DNA of 46,159 nucleotides. Source: a virus. Under the pieces are notes generated by a model. It was not told where the DNA came from and did no database searches. It saw nothing but the letters and a program-made list of their open reading frames with translations. The translations under genes and the position numbers were made by a program. This document shows positions 1 to 8,715 of the stretch, piece after piece. The stretch covers positions 1 through 46,159 of the IMG/VR virus record IMGVR_UViG_3300025101_000042; one strand, written 5' to 3'. The stretch's first letter is position 1. The number at the start of each line of letters is the position of its first letter.

Positions 1-1
1 T

Positions 2-1699
2 GACACAGGAGCAACTGCTGGTACAGAAAGAGCATTTATTGATTTAGTAAGTAATAAAGCAAGGATTGGACATTTTAGAGGAACAACAAGTGCTGGTTCA
101 GGTGGATTGCAATTATATACAGATAGTGTTGAAAGAGCAAGGATTAATGCTTCTGGCTTATTAAATCTCGGTAACTCTCCATCTGTATCAAAAAATAGTC
201 ATGTAGGTAGTACAGCTAATGGAATAACAATATCTGGATCAGTTGCACCTACTTTGAGTTTATGGGATAGTGATGATGCTAATAATGCTGGTCACTTTTT
301 TCAAATAGGAACAAAAACAAGTTTATGGAGTTATAACGGAGATTTAGAATTTTTAACAGGCACATCTGCAACAGTTAGAATGAAACTTGATGCCAACTCC
401 AGAATCTCACTTTCTAATAATGATAGTGGTACATCGAATACAGTCTTTGGATACCAAGCTGGTAATCAAATTGACTCTGGGGATAATTTTAATGTTTTTA
501 TAGGTCATCAAGTTGCAGATGCAGATATGACGAATGCAACTCAAAATGTAGGAATAGGATACCAAGCTCTTAGTTCATTGACGACAGGAGACTCAAATAC
601 AGCAGTAGGTTCTGGTTCTCTACATAGTTTAAACACAGGAAATTTTAATGTTGCTATAGGACATCTCGCAGGAGATGCTATAAATTCAGCACAATATAAT
701 ACTGCTGTAGGTTATCAATCTTTAAGTGCAAATTGTGGTGACTCTAATACTTGCATAGGATATAATTCTGGTGTTGTATTAACAGGTTCGGCAAATGTTT
801 CAATAGGTACAGATGCTGGGAATGGTATTACCTCTGGTACAAATAATGTAGTAATTGGTAAAGGTGCGGATACATCTGCTGTTGATTCAACAAATCAAAT
901 AGCAATAGGTCAAGGTGCAACAGGAGTAGCAGACAATTCAGTAGTTCTTGGTAATAGTTCTGTATCTAATTTTTATTTAGCACCGGGAAATACATCTGGT
1001 CAAACCATAAATTTTAATGATGCTGGTACTGGTGGATTTATACAGTATGACCATGGCGATGACCAAATGAAACTTGCTTCTAATAATACTATTGCTATGC
1101 GGATATTTGATTCAGTTATTTTAATTGGAAGGTCATCTGCTGGTTCAACAGGTAATGGTCATAGTATAAGAACCGCAGATTCAGCAATTTTTAGCAGAGA
1201 CTCTGCTGGTGAAACAATGCAAATATGTAGAAATGCAAGTGATGGACAATTTATTCAGTTTAGATCAGATGGTACTATTGTAGGAGATATTAAAAATACT
1301 GGTGGAACTGTGAGCCTTACTGGTTTCTCAGGTTGCCATGAAAGTAGCAGTTCTGATACTTTAGAGGTAGGAACAGTGGTAAGCACAATAGACGAAGAGC
1401 ATAGCGAAAATCACGCAAAAGTAAAAATTTCTAATTCAGTTGGAGATAAAAGAGTTTATGGAGTTGTATCTGATTTAAAAGGTTTAAACGGAAACAATGT
1501 TACAATTGCATCAGTTGGAATATCATCAATTAAAGTTACTGGCTCTTGCGAAGGTGGAGATTTATTAGAAAGCAATGGAGATGGAACTGCTAAAGTGCAA
1601 AGTGATGACATCATAAGAAGTAAAACAATCGGGAAAGTAACAATGAGCAACTCAACTGAAGAGGTAAAGTTAGTCAGTTGTGTTTTGTATTGTGGATAA
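2..1699 (+). CDS. tail fibre protein 1, 5' end cut by window
   Basis: The reading frame is open from base 2, so this is the C-terminal 565 residues of a longer protein. A fibre stem region leads into about ten repeats of the G-x-N-x-A-x-G-x-x-A-G type (about residues 135-320), like the beta-roll repeats of YadA/Hep_Hag trimeric adhesins. The last ~120 residues (from about 445, with VGTVVSTID and VYGVVSD) resemble the C-terminal processing/chaperone region of some phage fibres, possibly Peptidase_G2-like; that match is from memory. It presumably binds the host surface. It is homologous in its repeat region to the second fibre at 42431. It is followed after 24 bases, with a GGAG ribosome site, by a small gene. 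Very few CTAG sites, unlike the early arm. Confidence 0.85.
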   Translation, partial: DTGATAGTERAFIDLVSNKARIGHFRGTTSAGSGGLQLYTDSVERARINASGLLNLGNSPSVSKNSHVGSTANGITISGSVAPTLSLWDSDDANNAGHFFQIGTKTSLWSYNGDLEFLTGTSATVRMKLDANSRISLSNNDSGTSNTVFGYQAGNQIDSGDNFNVFIGHQVADADMTNATQNVGIGYQALSSLTTGDSNTAVGSGSLHSLNTGNFNVAIGHLAGDAINSAQYNTAVGYQSLSANCGDSNTCIGYNSGVVLTGSANVSIGTDAGNGITSGTNNVVIGKGADTSAVDSTNQIAIGQGATGVADNSVVLGNSSVSNFYLAPGNTSGQTINFNDAGTGGFIQYDHGDDQMKLASNNTIAMRIFDSVILIGRSSAGSTGNGHSIRTADSAIFSRDSAGETMQICRNASDGQFIQFRSDGTIVGDIKNTGGTVSLTGFSGCHESSSSDTLEVGTVVSTIDEEHSENHAKVKISNSVGDKRVYGVVSDLKGLNGNNVTIASVGISSIKVTGSCEGGDLLESNGDGTAKVQSDDIIRSKTIGKVTMSNSTEEVKLVSCVLYCG

Positions 1700-1723
1700 T
1701 AATTAACAAACAAGGAGTCTCAA

Positions 1724-2050
1724 ATGAATTGGGCAAAATACGCTGATAAAAAAGGTAAAACAGCCGATTTTAAAAGCAAAGAAAGAGTAGTGCAAGAAGC
1801 CATTAGCGAAGTAAAAGATGATGAAGGCAAAGTTGTACGTCAAGCAGTAGAGGAAAAAAAAGAATCATACATTGTTTTAGTGCAAAAGAGATGGGATGCT
1901 GAAAGTGGTGAAGCATTACCAGATCAAGAAAGGCAGTATTCTTTATCAGAATTAGAATCTGAAAAAGCAAGATATGATGCTGAAATGGCAAGAGCAAAAG
2001 AGCAATCTGATGGACTAGCCTCTGCAATCGCTGATTTCAAAAAACTTTAA
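1724..2050 (+). CDS. small acidic/charged protein after fibre 1
   Basis: 108 residues, Glu/Lys rich and probably largely helical, with no recognised domain. The start is an ATG 8 bases after a GGAG. It sits between the fibre and a small coiled-coil-like protein, the same relative position as the 80-aa gene after fibre 2, although I see no convincing sequence similarity between the two. A fibre assembly or lysis-module role is possible but unproven. Confidence 0.7.
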   Translation: MNWAKYADKKGKTADFKSKERVVQEAISEVKDDEGKVVRQAVEEKKESYIVLVQKRWDAESGEALPDQERQYSLSELESEKARYDAEMARAKEQSDGLASAIADFKKL

Positions 2051-2073
2051 TTAATAACAAGTAGGAGTTACAC

Positions 2074-2319
2074 GTGGCAAAAAAAGAAAAAGAAATGCCT
2101 AAAGAAAACGTAATCACTCTTTTTGACAAAGAGTATAAAGAATCAGAGCTATCTGATGAGCAGAAAGTAATGATTAATCACGTAGCTGATTTAGAAAGAA
2201 AGATTCAATCTTCTGAATTTAATCTTCAGCAGTTACGATTTGGTAAACAGGCTTTTGTAGATGCTTTACAAGCTAGTGTAGATAAGGAAGATGAACAAGA
2301 CGATAAGAAAGAAGAGTAA
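2074..2319 (+). CDS. small charged protein, paralogue of 45133 gene
   Basis: 81 residues from a GTG start behind TAGGAG. The pattern MAKK...ITLFDKEY...LSDEQK...I...FNLQQL...F.DAL is shared with the 76-aa product at 45133 (MAKKD...LTLNDKEY...LNDEQK...NNNFVQQQL...F.RMM). Both have an acidic C-terminal tail. The duplication shows that the two window ends carry related modules. Function unknown; a soluble helical protein next to lysis-like genes. Confidence 0.75.
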   Translation: MAKKEKEMPKENVITLFDKEYKESELSDEQKVMINHVADLERKIQSSEFNLQQLRFGKQAFVDALQASVDKEDEQDDKKEE

Positions 2320-2321
2320 CG

Positions 2322-2585
2322 GTGATTTCGTGGTTGAATATAAACAAGAAGATAGCGTTAGCACATCTTACGATATTCCTGTTCGGTATATCTATGTTGA
2401 CTAATTGTTCAACAGGTTGGTCTGTGGGGGGATATGAGTTATCCCCTCAAGACACTACTAATCTGACTATATTTACTGAGATAGTAGATCAAGATTCTAC
2501 TATTCATTGGTATCATGGGAGCATTAGAAGCGAATCAAACTGGTGTTATCGTCATGAAGAGTGGGAAGATATAAGGATTAAATGA
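2322..2585 (+). CDS. small lipoprotein-like exported protein, copy 1
   Basis: 87 residues from a GTG start. It has a basic N-terminus, a hydrophobic stretch at about residues 11-26 and then LTNC at a lipobox-like place; Asn before the Cys is poor for signal peptidase II, so lipidation is uncertain. The following CSTGW.VGGYELSP and TIFTEIV.QDSTIHWY are shared with the truncated protein at 45971, which has a better lipobox (LPGC). Followed by TM/coiled-coil proteins, so an outer-membrane spanin-like lysis role is a reasonable guess, not shown. The stop overlaps the next ATG (ATGA). Confidence 0.7.
   Translation: MISWLNINKKIALAHLTIFLFGISMLTNCSTGWSVGGYELSPQDTTNLTIFTEIVDQDSTIHWYHGSIRSESNWCYRHEEWEDIRIK
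2428..2446. repeat. GGGGATA/TATCCCC hairpin inside lipoprotein gene
   Basis: A perfect 7-bp inverted repeat with a 5-base loop lies within the coding sequence of the lipoprotein-like gene. No T-run follows, so it is not a standard terminator. Confidence 0.4.
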
Positions 2586-2905
2586 GTGAAAAGCCAGATA
2601 CCGCTAGAAGTTATAGGACTGCTATTCTTGATGATAATGCCATTGTCAGTATTAATCTTAAATGGTTGGGTCAGATTGCAGTCCTTATCGGTATGTTGGT
2701 ATATGGTTATTGGCAAATTGAAACTAGGATTGCAAAGCTTGAAGATAATGTCCTTGTTGCAAATGAACAGATTGGGGATTTACTTAGTAAACATATCATG
2801 GAAGAAAGGGCTGAGCGAGAAGAGTTGGCAGAAAAAGTAGCCTTCTATGAAAAAGAATTTAACATCAACCCACTTAGTTGGGGTAAAAAGAAACGAGGTA
2901 AGTAG
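2582..2905 (+). CDS. single-TM coiled-coil protein (i-spanin- or holin-like)
   Basis: 107 residues. A hydrophobic segment at about residues 28-46 (LGQIAVLIGMLVYGYW) is followed by a charged heptad-rich stretch (TRIAKLEDNVLVANEQIGDLL) and a basic C-terminus. This layout fits an inner-membrane spanin or other lysis accessory protein. It overlaps the upstream lipoprotein gene by 4 bases, which suggests coupled translation. No family match is claimed. Confidence 0.7.
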   Translation: MSEKPDTARSYRTAILDDNAIVSINLKWLGQIAVLIGMLVYGYWQIETRIAKLEDNVLVANEQIGDLLSKHIMEERAEREELAEKVAFYEKEFNINPLSWGKKKRGK

Positions 2906-3222
2906 TGGATTTTATGGCGATATATGGCGAAGCTGGAATGATAGGGGTAGTTGGGGCAATGTTTGTTTACCTAGTTGTATCAATGTCTAACAAATCAGCA
3001 AAGCAACAAGAAACGCTAGAAAATTTAAAAGTAGAGAACAAAGGACAATCTGAAACATTAGAGAATATGGAAGGTATGATTATAAAACTTATTAATAGAT
3101 GGAATCAATCTGATGATAAATTAGATAGAAAGTTTGATGCTCTTACTAAAGAAGTAAATGATTTAGATAATCAAGTTTCAGAAATTAAAGGTTCTCTTAG
3201 TAGAATAAATGGAAAACATTAA
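2905..3222 (+). CDS. N-terminal TM plus coiled-coil protein, holin-like
   Basis: 105 residues from a GTG that shares a base with the previous stop (TAGTG). The N-terminal hydrophobic segment is at about residues 8-27 (GMIGVVGAMFVYLVVS), followed by a long coiled coil (QQETLENLKVENKG and LDRKFDALTKEV). This architecture resembles BhlA/UviB-type holin-like proteins, but sequence alone does not decide. Confidence 0.65.
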   Translation: MDFMAIYGEAGMIGVVGAMFVYLVVSMSNKSAKQQETLENLKVENKGQSETLENMEGMIIKLINRWNQSDDKLDRKFDALTKEVNDLDNQVSEIKGSLSRINGKH

Positions 3223-3365
3223 TGGATAGTTTAAAAGTTTCAGCTTTATCGTTTGCTAACTATGGCATTCATCTAGCTAATATTAATTTAATACTGCAAT
3301 TAGTTGTAGGTATTATGACTATTATATATTTAGGATATAAAATAAAAAACATAAGGAGTAAATAG
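3222..3365 (+). CDS. 47-aa small membrane protein, candidate holin
   Basis: A short ORF starting at ATG overlapping the previous stop (TAATG), 47 residues. One strong hydrophobic helix (NLILQLVVGIMTIIYLGY, about 22-39) ends in a basic tail (KIKNIRSK). Size, position in the lysis-like row and the basic tail fit a holin or pinholin. An AAGGAG just before its stop serves the next gene. Confidence 0.6.
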   Translation: MDSLKVSALSFANYGIHLANINLILQLVVGIMTIIYLGYKIKNIRSK

Positions 3366-3367
3366 TT

Positions 3368-3544
3368 ATGTTAATGAAAATGATTGCAGATGAATTGCTA
3401 TCTGATAATACAAAAGATGAAATTATTGATGAGCTTAATAAGTCTATTGATATTCCAATAATTAGTGAAAAAACAGAGAAGGCTATCCTTGAGGCCCTAT
3501 GGAAGATTATCAAGGGTATCTTAATGAAGAAATTAGGCGTATAG
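3368..3544 (+). CDS. 58-aa acidic helical protein
   Basis: 58 residues from ATG behind AAGGAG, highly helical and acidic in the middle (DNTKDEIIDELNKS), with a hydrophobic/basic end (WKIIKGILMKKLGV) that could associate with membrane. No family recognised. Its TAG overlaps the GTG of the next gene. Confidence 0.55.
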   Translation: MLMKMIADELLSDNTKDEIIDELNKSIDIPIISEKTEKAILEALWKIIKGILMKKLGV

Positions 3545-3870
3545 TGCCAAGAGCAAAAAGAAAACCTAAGTCTCCAGCTTGGACAAGAAAAGCAGGAAAG
3601 AATCCTAAGGGTGGATTGAATGCTAAGGGTAGGGCTAGTTACAAAGGTGGAACCTTGAAAGCTCCTGTGAAGTCTGGAGATAATCCTAGAAGAGCTAGTT
3701 TTCTTGCTAGGATGGGTGGTATGCCCGGCCCTGAAAGAAAGAATGGTAAGCCCACAAGGTTACTACTTTCCTTAAGAGCATGGGGTGCTAGTTCAAAAGC
3801 AGATGCTAAAAGAAAAGCTAAAGCTATTAGTGCAAGAAACAAAGCTAAGAAAAAAAGAAAAAGGAGTTAG
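3544..3870 (+). CDS. DUF6321-like basic protein
   Basis: 108 residues from GTG at 3544, chosen because it couples to the upstream stop (TAGTG); an in-frame ATG at 3499 would overlap the 58-aa gene. The conserved core SPAWTRKAGKNPKGGLN..GR.SYK and SGDNPRRASFLARM...PGPE matches the DUF6321 family I recall from marine phages. It ends in a run of Lys/Arg. Function unknown; DNA binding or packaging in the head is plausible from charge. Confidence 0.75.
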   Translation: MPRAKRKPKSPAWTRKAGKNPKGGLNAKGRASYKGGTLKAPVKSGDNPRRASFLARMGGMPGPERKNGKPTRLLLSLRAWGASSKADAKRKAKAISARNKAKKKRKRS

Positions 3871-3871
3871 T

Positions 3872-4126
3872 ATGCCAATGGGTAAAGGAACCTACGGTTC
3901 TAAAAGAGGAAGGCCAAAAACAAAAGCTAAGTCAAAGTCAATGAAAGCACCAAAGAGCGTAAAGGGTGTTTCTATGACTGGGCTTACTACGAGACAAGCA
4001 AATGCTATGAAAAAACATTCAGTTCATCATACCGCAAAACATTTAAGAATGATGGCTACAGCAATGAAAAAAGGAAAAAGTTTTGGAGCTTCTCATAAAA
4101 TGGCTCAGAAAAAAGTTGGAAAGTAA
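3872..4126 (+). CDS. basic 84-aa protein
   Basis: 84 residues from the ATG 7 bases after AAGGAG (MPMGKGTYGSKRGRPK); upstream in-frame codons overlap the previous gene. The N-terminal half is Lys/Ser/Pro rich like an AT-hook or histone tail (GSKRGRPKTKAKSKS). The C-terminal half has a His-rich, Met-rich helix (KKHSVHHTAKHLRMMATAMKKG). Likely a nucleic-acid-associated virion or accessory protein. Confidence 0.65.
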   Translation: MPMGKGTYGSKRGRPKTKAKSKSMKAPKSVKGVSMTGLTTRQANAMKKHSVHHTAKHLRMMATAMKKGKSFGASHKMAQKKVGK

Positions 4127-4248
4127 TGGCTAGGCGTGTTAGTTGGAAATGGGGTGGAAAAACTTATTCTGGAACATTAATAAGAGAAACTAAAACTCAT
4201 AAATTTGCTAGAACTAAAAATGGAAAAGTTAAAAAGATTAAGAAATAA
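4126..4248 (+). CDS. 40-aa basic protein
   Basis: A short ORF chained by TAATG to the genes on both sides. The product (MARRVSWKWGGKTYSGTLI...) is basic, with 15 or so Lys/Arg residues and a possible small beta-sheet N-terminus. No family recognised. The tight stop-start coupling on both sides supports it as real. Confidence 0.6.
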   Translation: MARRVSWKWGGKTYSGTLIRETKTHKFARTKNGKVKKIKK

Positions 4249-4478
4249 TGGCTAGAAAATTTAAGAAAGTTCCTAAAACAAAAAGAGGTGTTCCTAAAAA
4301 ATATGTTAAAGGTTCTAAAAACAAAAAGAAATCAGAGTCTGAGATACTTAGAACTAGAAAGCTCTATAAATCTGGTAGGTTGACACCTGCTATGATGGAT
4401 AAAATATCAAAGCAAAGGAGTAAAAGTGGCAAGAAAACCAGCAAAAAGAAAAGCAAAGCCAAAAAGCGGAGGAAGTAA
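4248..4478 (+). CDS. 76-aa Lys-rich protein
   Basis: 76 residues, more than a third Lys/Arg, starting MARKFKKVPKTKRGVPKKYV. A central helix (ESEILRTRKLYKSGRLTPAMMDKI) is flanked by highly basic tails. The 3' 53 bases overlap the next gene in another frame. Probably binds DNA or acts as a small core-type protein. Confidence 0.65.
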   Translation: MARKFKKVPKTKRGVPKKYVKGSKNKKKSESEILRTRKLYKSGRLTPAMMDKISKQRSKSGKKTSKKKSKAKKRRK

Positions 4479-4734
4479 AGCTTCCGTTGTAAGTAAGTAT
4501 TCTAAAAGTTCAGGTATATCAAAGTCCACATTAAACAAAGTTTACTCTAGAGGACTTGGTGCTTTTTATTCTAGTGGTTCTAGACCCGGAGTTAGTGCTC
4601 ATCAATGGGCGGCAGGCAGGGTTAGAAGCTTTGCTACAGGTAAGGGTGGAGCTAGAAAAGCAGACTCAGATTTAATACGTGGTGGTAAGAAAAAAGTTAC
4701 CAAAAGAAAAGCTACTAGAAGAAAAAAGAAGTAG
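4426..4734 (+). CDS. DUF5824-like basic protein
   Basis: 102 residues from GTG behind AAAGGAG. The core LNKVYSRGLGAFYSSGSRPG...QWA.GRV.SF.TGKGGARKAD.DL matches what I recall as DUF5824, common in marine phages and algal viruses and of unknown function. Basic N- and C-tails (RKATRRKKK). Last of five consecutive small basic proteins. Confidence 0.7.
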   Translation: MARKPAKRKAKPKSGGSKASVVSKYSKSSGISKSTLNKVYSRGLGAFYSSGSRPGVSAHQWAAGRVRSFATGKGGARKADSDLIRGGKKKVTKRKATRRKKK

Positions 4735-4741
4735 GTATCTT

Positions 4742-5122
4742 ATGTATAAGTTTGGAAGAAAAAGTAAGAAAAGATTGAAAGGTGTAGACCATAGGCTTAT
4801 CAAAGTATTAGATGAGTTAATCAAAGTAATGGATGTTACTATCATAGAAGGTTTGCGAAGTGAAGAAAGACAAAAAGAGTTATTGGAAAAGGGAGCCACG
4901 AAAGTAAAGTATTCAAGGCACATGGAGGGTAAGGCGGTAGATTTAGCTCCCTATCCAATAGACTGGGAAAACAGAGACGGATTTCATTACATGGGTGGAA
5001 TGATAAGAGGTATAGCTCATCAGCTAGGTTTAAAAATTCGTTGGGGCGGCGACTGGAATAGTGATGGGGATGTAAAAGATAATGGCTTTGACGACTTAGT
5101 TCACATAGAAATAAGAGACTAA
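4742..5122 (+). CDS. M15-type peptidase endolysin (L-Ala-D-Glu or D-Ala-D-Ala family)
   Basis: 126 residues from ATG at 4742 after TAGGT; an in-frame GTG at 4679 would overlap the previous gene. The motif SRHMEGKAVDLAP supplies zinc ligands His60 and Asp67, and DLVHIEI supplies His121, with WGGDW at 101-105, as in VanY/M15 phage endolysins. It should cut the peptide part of peptidoglycan. No signal peptide, so release would depend on a holin. The stop overlaps the downstream start region by one base. Confidence 0.85.
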   Translation: MYKFGRKSKKRLKGVDHRLIKVLDELIKVMDVTIIEGLRSEERQKELLEKGATKVKYSRHMEGKAVDLAPYPIDWENRDGFHYMGGMIRGIAHQLGLKIRWGGDWNSDGDVKDNGFDDLVHIEIRD

Positions 5123-8035
5123 ATGGCAAAAAAATTCTTTACATTAAATAGCTTTGGAAGGGGTATTAACAACGTAAAAAACCCTAGAGACTTAGCTGTT
5201 GGTGAGTCTGCAGAGTGTATAAACTGGAATGTTTCTAAAAATGGAGAGTTAATACCACGCTCAGAATGGCACACAGCAACTGATGGTTCAGCATTGACAC
5301 TAAGTCAGAATACAGTTCCTGTACATACGGCATCTTTAAATCCCGGATATGGATTACATTACTTTGAAGCAGATGACCCTGTTGGTGTTAGGGGTGCTAC
5401 TGTACGTTCTCTTGGAAGTTCTGGTGGAAATGTAGATGGAACAGACCCTACTGGTAATAAATATGCCTTAGCTTTCCACAGTAGTAATAAGATATTTATA
5501 AATGATATTGATTTTTGGGTTACAAACAATGTAGTTCCAAGTTCTACTGGATTACCTATTAAAATAGTAATTAGTGGTGCAAGCAACTCTGCAAACAACG
5601 GAACTTTTACTGTTCAGTCTTTACTGAGTCTGACTAACGGTGCTAGTTTTGATGTTGATTTTTTTACTCATACCTGCAACGTAACTAATGGAGATGCCAC
5701 AGTTACTCATAGTGGGGGAACAAATGCTACAAATAATTTAGCAGTTGGAAAACGGATTACAGGTGTAGGAGTTCCTTCAGGGGCAACGATTGCAAGTATT
5801 ACAGATGCTACAACATTTGAAATGAGTACTAATGCTACTGCAACATCGACAGGAAAGCAACTTACTTTTAGCCATATATTCACAACTACTGCAGGTTTAT
5901 CCGGAGTAGTTCTTGACCTAAAAGAAACTTCACTTGTAGACGAATCTGTTGCTGATAATACAGATATAATATTTAAAAGAACAGGGTTTGTTGGAGATTT
6001 CTTTTTAGCTTTGGGAAATACTGATGATGGAAAGGTAGATATTTATGTTGACAGTAACGATGATTTTACTACAGATGCTGTAACACTTTTAAATGAGGCT
6101 GATGGTAATGAAAAACCAGAGTTTGTTTACTATTATGCAAACAACTCATTAAGGGTAGCTGATGGAAACCATAGAAACGAATCGACTCCTAAATGGTATG
6201 GTCACATAGAAAGAGACCAATTTTTATTAACAAGTGGAGTTATTGGAACAGTAGTAGAGTCTAACACATACGAAGAATTAAATACATTGGCAAGGCCTAC
6301 TGCATGCAAAAGAACTGGTAGTGCATCCTTAAATGGAACTACTGAGTATAATGTAGCTGGAGGAGCAGGTTGGGGTTTGTGCGTAGAAAAAAGCACAGAA
6401 GATGGAGAATGGGAAGGTAAAGATTATGAGTTTGGTGGTACTTTTATATATGACGGCAATCAAGAATCTTTAATCCAAGAGTTTTCAGGTGGCTCATTTA
6501 CGCACGACGATGGAAAGAAGTTTAATATAAATGTTTACGCAAATACAATAGGAACAAGCTCAAGTAGTGATTACTCAAAAAGATTAAGTGGTGGTAGAAT
6601 ATACATAAGAGAGGCAGGTAGTAATGATGAATGGATTTTATTTGTTGATATAAGTGTTAAAGATGGAGCTAGAGTTCATTTAGGAGATGAATATTATCCT
6701 TGGAAAGCGGATGGAGATGGAGAATTTAGAATATCTAATACCGTAACTCATGGAGATTTTGATTTAAAATCTTCTAGGCCTAACATAGAAGACTATGTTT
6801 TATTAAATGGTTTTTCTCCGTCAACTAAGCAGATAGCCTTTGGTCAAACAGGGTCTGGTTATAAAACAGCAGTAGTTGCTGGCTCAAGAGCTTTTGTTGC
6901 AAATGTAAAGTATGATGAGGGAGGCGTTGGTTCTACTTCAGAAAGCACATCATTTGAGCATTTTGGAGACCGTATAATGTTTAGTGAGATAGACAAATAT
7001 GATACGTTTCCAGCTCATAACAAATTAGATGTTACTAAGGGAGATGGGGAAGACTATAGTTGCTTGGCTTTTTACGCAGATAGATTGCTCGCTTTTAAAC
7101 AAAGAACTCTTCAGATATTAAACATAGCTTCAGTATCACCTGCTGGTTGGTTTCTGGAACAAACGGTTCCGTATGCAGGTGTACAGTTTCCTTACTCTGT
7201 TTGCAACACAGAATACGGAATACTGTGGGCAAATAATAATGGTGCATATTTATTTGATGGCTCTTCTGTTGCTAACCTAACTGAAGGAAAGATAGCAGAC
7301 ACAGGTCAAACACTTATATCTGGAGTAGGATGGTCAAATTTTTCTAACGCTGTTGTAGGGTATATACCAGAAACAAAACAAGCTATATTTATAGACAAAG
7401 CTTTAGATGCTGAAGATGCTTTTTATTACGACTTTAGATATAAGAGCTGGTACTTTGGTAAAGATGCGGCTCCAAATACAAATAATGCTAGTTTTACTTT
7501 AGGTAATACTTACGATGCACATATATCTAACATGGTAAATGACAGTCAGGGACAGCTTATAGTTGCTTATGACACAGATGATGTAAATTTAAATGGAGTT
7601 GGAACAGGTAAAGTAATATTAACTCATCATCAAACTGCTGAGCAACCACATACTTACTATAGGTTGCAAACTCCAGATTTAGATTTTGGAGAACCGGGTT
7701 TAAGTAAGAAAGTTTACAATATGTATATAAATTATAGGCATAGCGGTAGCACAGCTATCAACGATTCTGAGATTGAGTATATGGTTAACAACAACGGAAC
7801 TTGGGTCGTTCTAAATGCAACAGGTTCTACTATACCTCAAACACATGCGTCTCAAACATATTACAATACTATTAAGATACCTGTTGTAGGTCAGGGAGGT
7901 GGTGCTGACAATCCAATTAATCCATTTCAAAGCATAGCATTTAGATTTAATTTTGATAGCTTAGCTGAAGATTCTAAGTTTGCTTTAAATGATATAGTAA
8001 TAGAATATAGAACTCTTAGAAAGAGGGCGGCATAG
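5123..8035 (+). CDS. large tail stabilisation/nozzle-like protein (P22 gp10-like)
   Basis: 970 residues. The N-terminus (FGRGINNVKNPRDLAVGES.ECINWN...GELIPR) has the pattern of the podovirus stabilisation-type tail protein. The C-terminal half holds beta-propeller-like segments (GDRIMFSEIDKYDTF, LAFYADRLLAFKQRTLQIL, YGILWANNNGAYLFDGSSV). Residues ~150-265 look like an inserted, Thr/Ser/Gly-rich beta domain. It would form part of the tail hub/nozzle. The next gene begins with a GTG that shares the last base of its TAG. Confidence 0.7.
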   Translation: MAKKFFTLNSFGRGINNVKNPRDLAVGESAECINWNVSKNGELIPRSEWHTATDGSALTLSQNTVPVHTASLNPGYGLHYFEADDPVGVRGATVRSLGSSGGNVDGTDPTGNKYALAFHSSNKIFINDIDFWVTNNVVPSSTGLPIKIVISGASNSANNGTFTVQSLLSLTNGASFDVDFFTHTCNVTNGDATVTHSGGTNATNNLAVGKRITGVGVPSGATIASITDATTFEMSTNATATSTGKQLTFSHIFTTTAGLSGVVLDLKETSLVDESVADNTDIIFKRTGFVGDFFLALGNTDDGKVDIYVDSNDDFTTDAVTLLNEADGNEKPEFVYYYANNSLRVADGNHRNESTPKWYGHIERDQFLLTSGVIGTVVESNTYEELNTLARPTACKRTGSASLNGTTEYNVAGGAGWGLCVEKSTEDGEWEGKDYEFGGTFIYDGNQESLIQEFSGGSFTHDDGKKFNINVYANTIGTSSSSDYSKRLSGGRIYIREAGSNDEWILFVDISVKDGARVHLGDEYYPWKADGDGEFRISNTVTHGDFDLKSSRPNIEDYVLLNGFSPSTKQIAFGQTGSGYKTAVVAGSRAFVANVKYDEGGVGSTSESTSFEHFGDRIMFSEIDKYDTFPAHNKLDVTKGDGEDYSCLAFYADRLLAFKQRTLQILNIASVSPAGWFLEQTVPYAGVQFPYSVCNTEYGILWANNNGAYLFDGSSVANLTEGKIADTGQTLISGVGWSNFSNAVVGYIPETKQAIFIDKALDAEDAFYYDFRYKSWYFGKDAAPNTNNASFTLGNTYDAHISNMVNDSQGQLIVAYDTDDVNLNGVGTGKVILTHHQTAEQPHTYYRLQTPDLDFGEPGLSKKVYNMYINYRHSGSTAINDSEIEYMVNNNGTWVVLNATGSTIPQTHASQTYYNTIKIPVVGQGGGADNPINPFQSIAFRFNFDSLAEDSKFALNDIVIEYRTLRKRAA

Positions 8036-8706
8036 TGCAGAGAGATATAAGAAGATTAACAAATTCAAAAGGTGGTTCTTTAGATACATCTGCACCTGTA
8101 ACTAGAGGCACACCAGAAGGTACAACTACCTTTACATTAAGTCCTAATAGACAGTTGGCAATGGTGAGAAAACAGAGAGGCAAGCTTTATAAAACATTTT
8201 TATCTGACAATGGAGACCAGTTTGTAGAGAGAACTTTAACTACTAGAAGATTAAAATATACCCAGTCTTTTATTGACTATAGAACTTTCATACATAACTT
8301 TAACAAAGATTTAGATACAGATGAAACTAATTTACCTTGGGTTGACGACACAGATTTAACAGTAGTAAGAAATCAAGTTGGGTTTTTAAGTCCATTTAAG
8401 ATGATATGTCATAAGATACTATTTAAAGTGCCAATAGTACAAGACAATGCTGACAATATACTTTTTAAAATTAAAAAAATACCTAATGGTTCTGAGTCAC
8501 CAAGTGAGGTGTGTCAATTTTCATATGATACAACTACAGTTGACAGTACCGTTATAACAATTAATCAAACTGACTGGAACAATTCACCAGTCATAAATCC
8601 AAATGAAGTGGCAATAATATCAATAACTGCATCTGATACAGGAATAACTACTACTGCAGTAGAGTTTTTTGTTACATCAGTTTGGAAAACAGAAGTTACA
8701 ATTTAA
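8035..8706 (+). CDS. tail-associated protein, unknown
   Basis: 223 residues from GTG overlapping the previous stop. Predominantly beta, Thr rich, no signal peptide and no recognised catalytic motif. Its lock-step coupling with the 970-aa tail protein suggests a small tail or receptor-binding component. Confidence 0.55.
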   Translation: MQRDIRRLTNSKGGSLDTSAPVTRGTPEGTTTFTLSPNRQLAMVRKQRGKLYKTFLSDNGDQFVERTLTTRRLKYTQSFIDYRTFIHNFNKDLDTDETNLPWVDDTDLTVVRNQVGFLSPFKMICHKILFKVPIVQDNADNILFKIKKIPNGSESPSEVCQFSYDTTTVDSTVITINQTDWNNSPVINPNEVAIISITASDTGITTTAVEFFVTSVWKTEVTI

Positions 8707-8715
8707 GGGAATATT

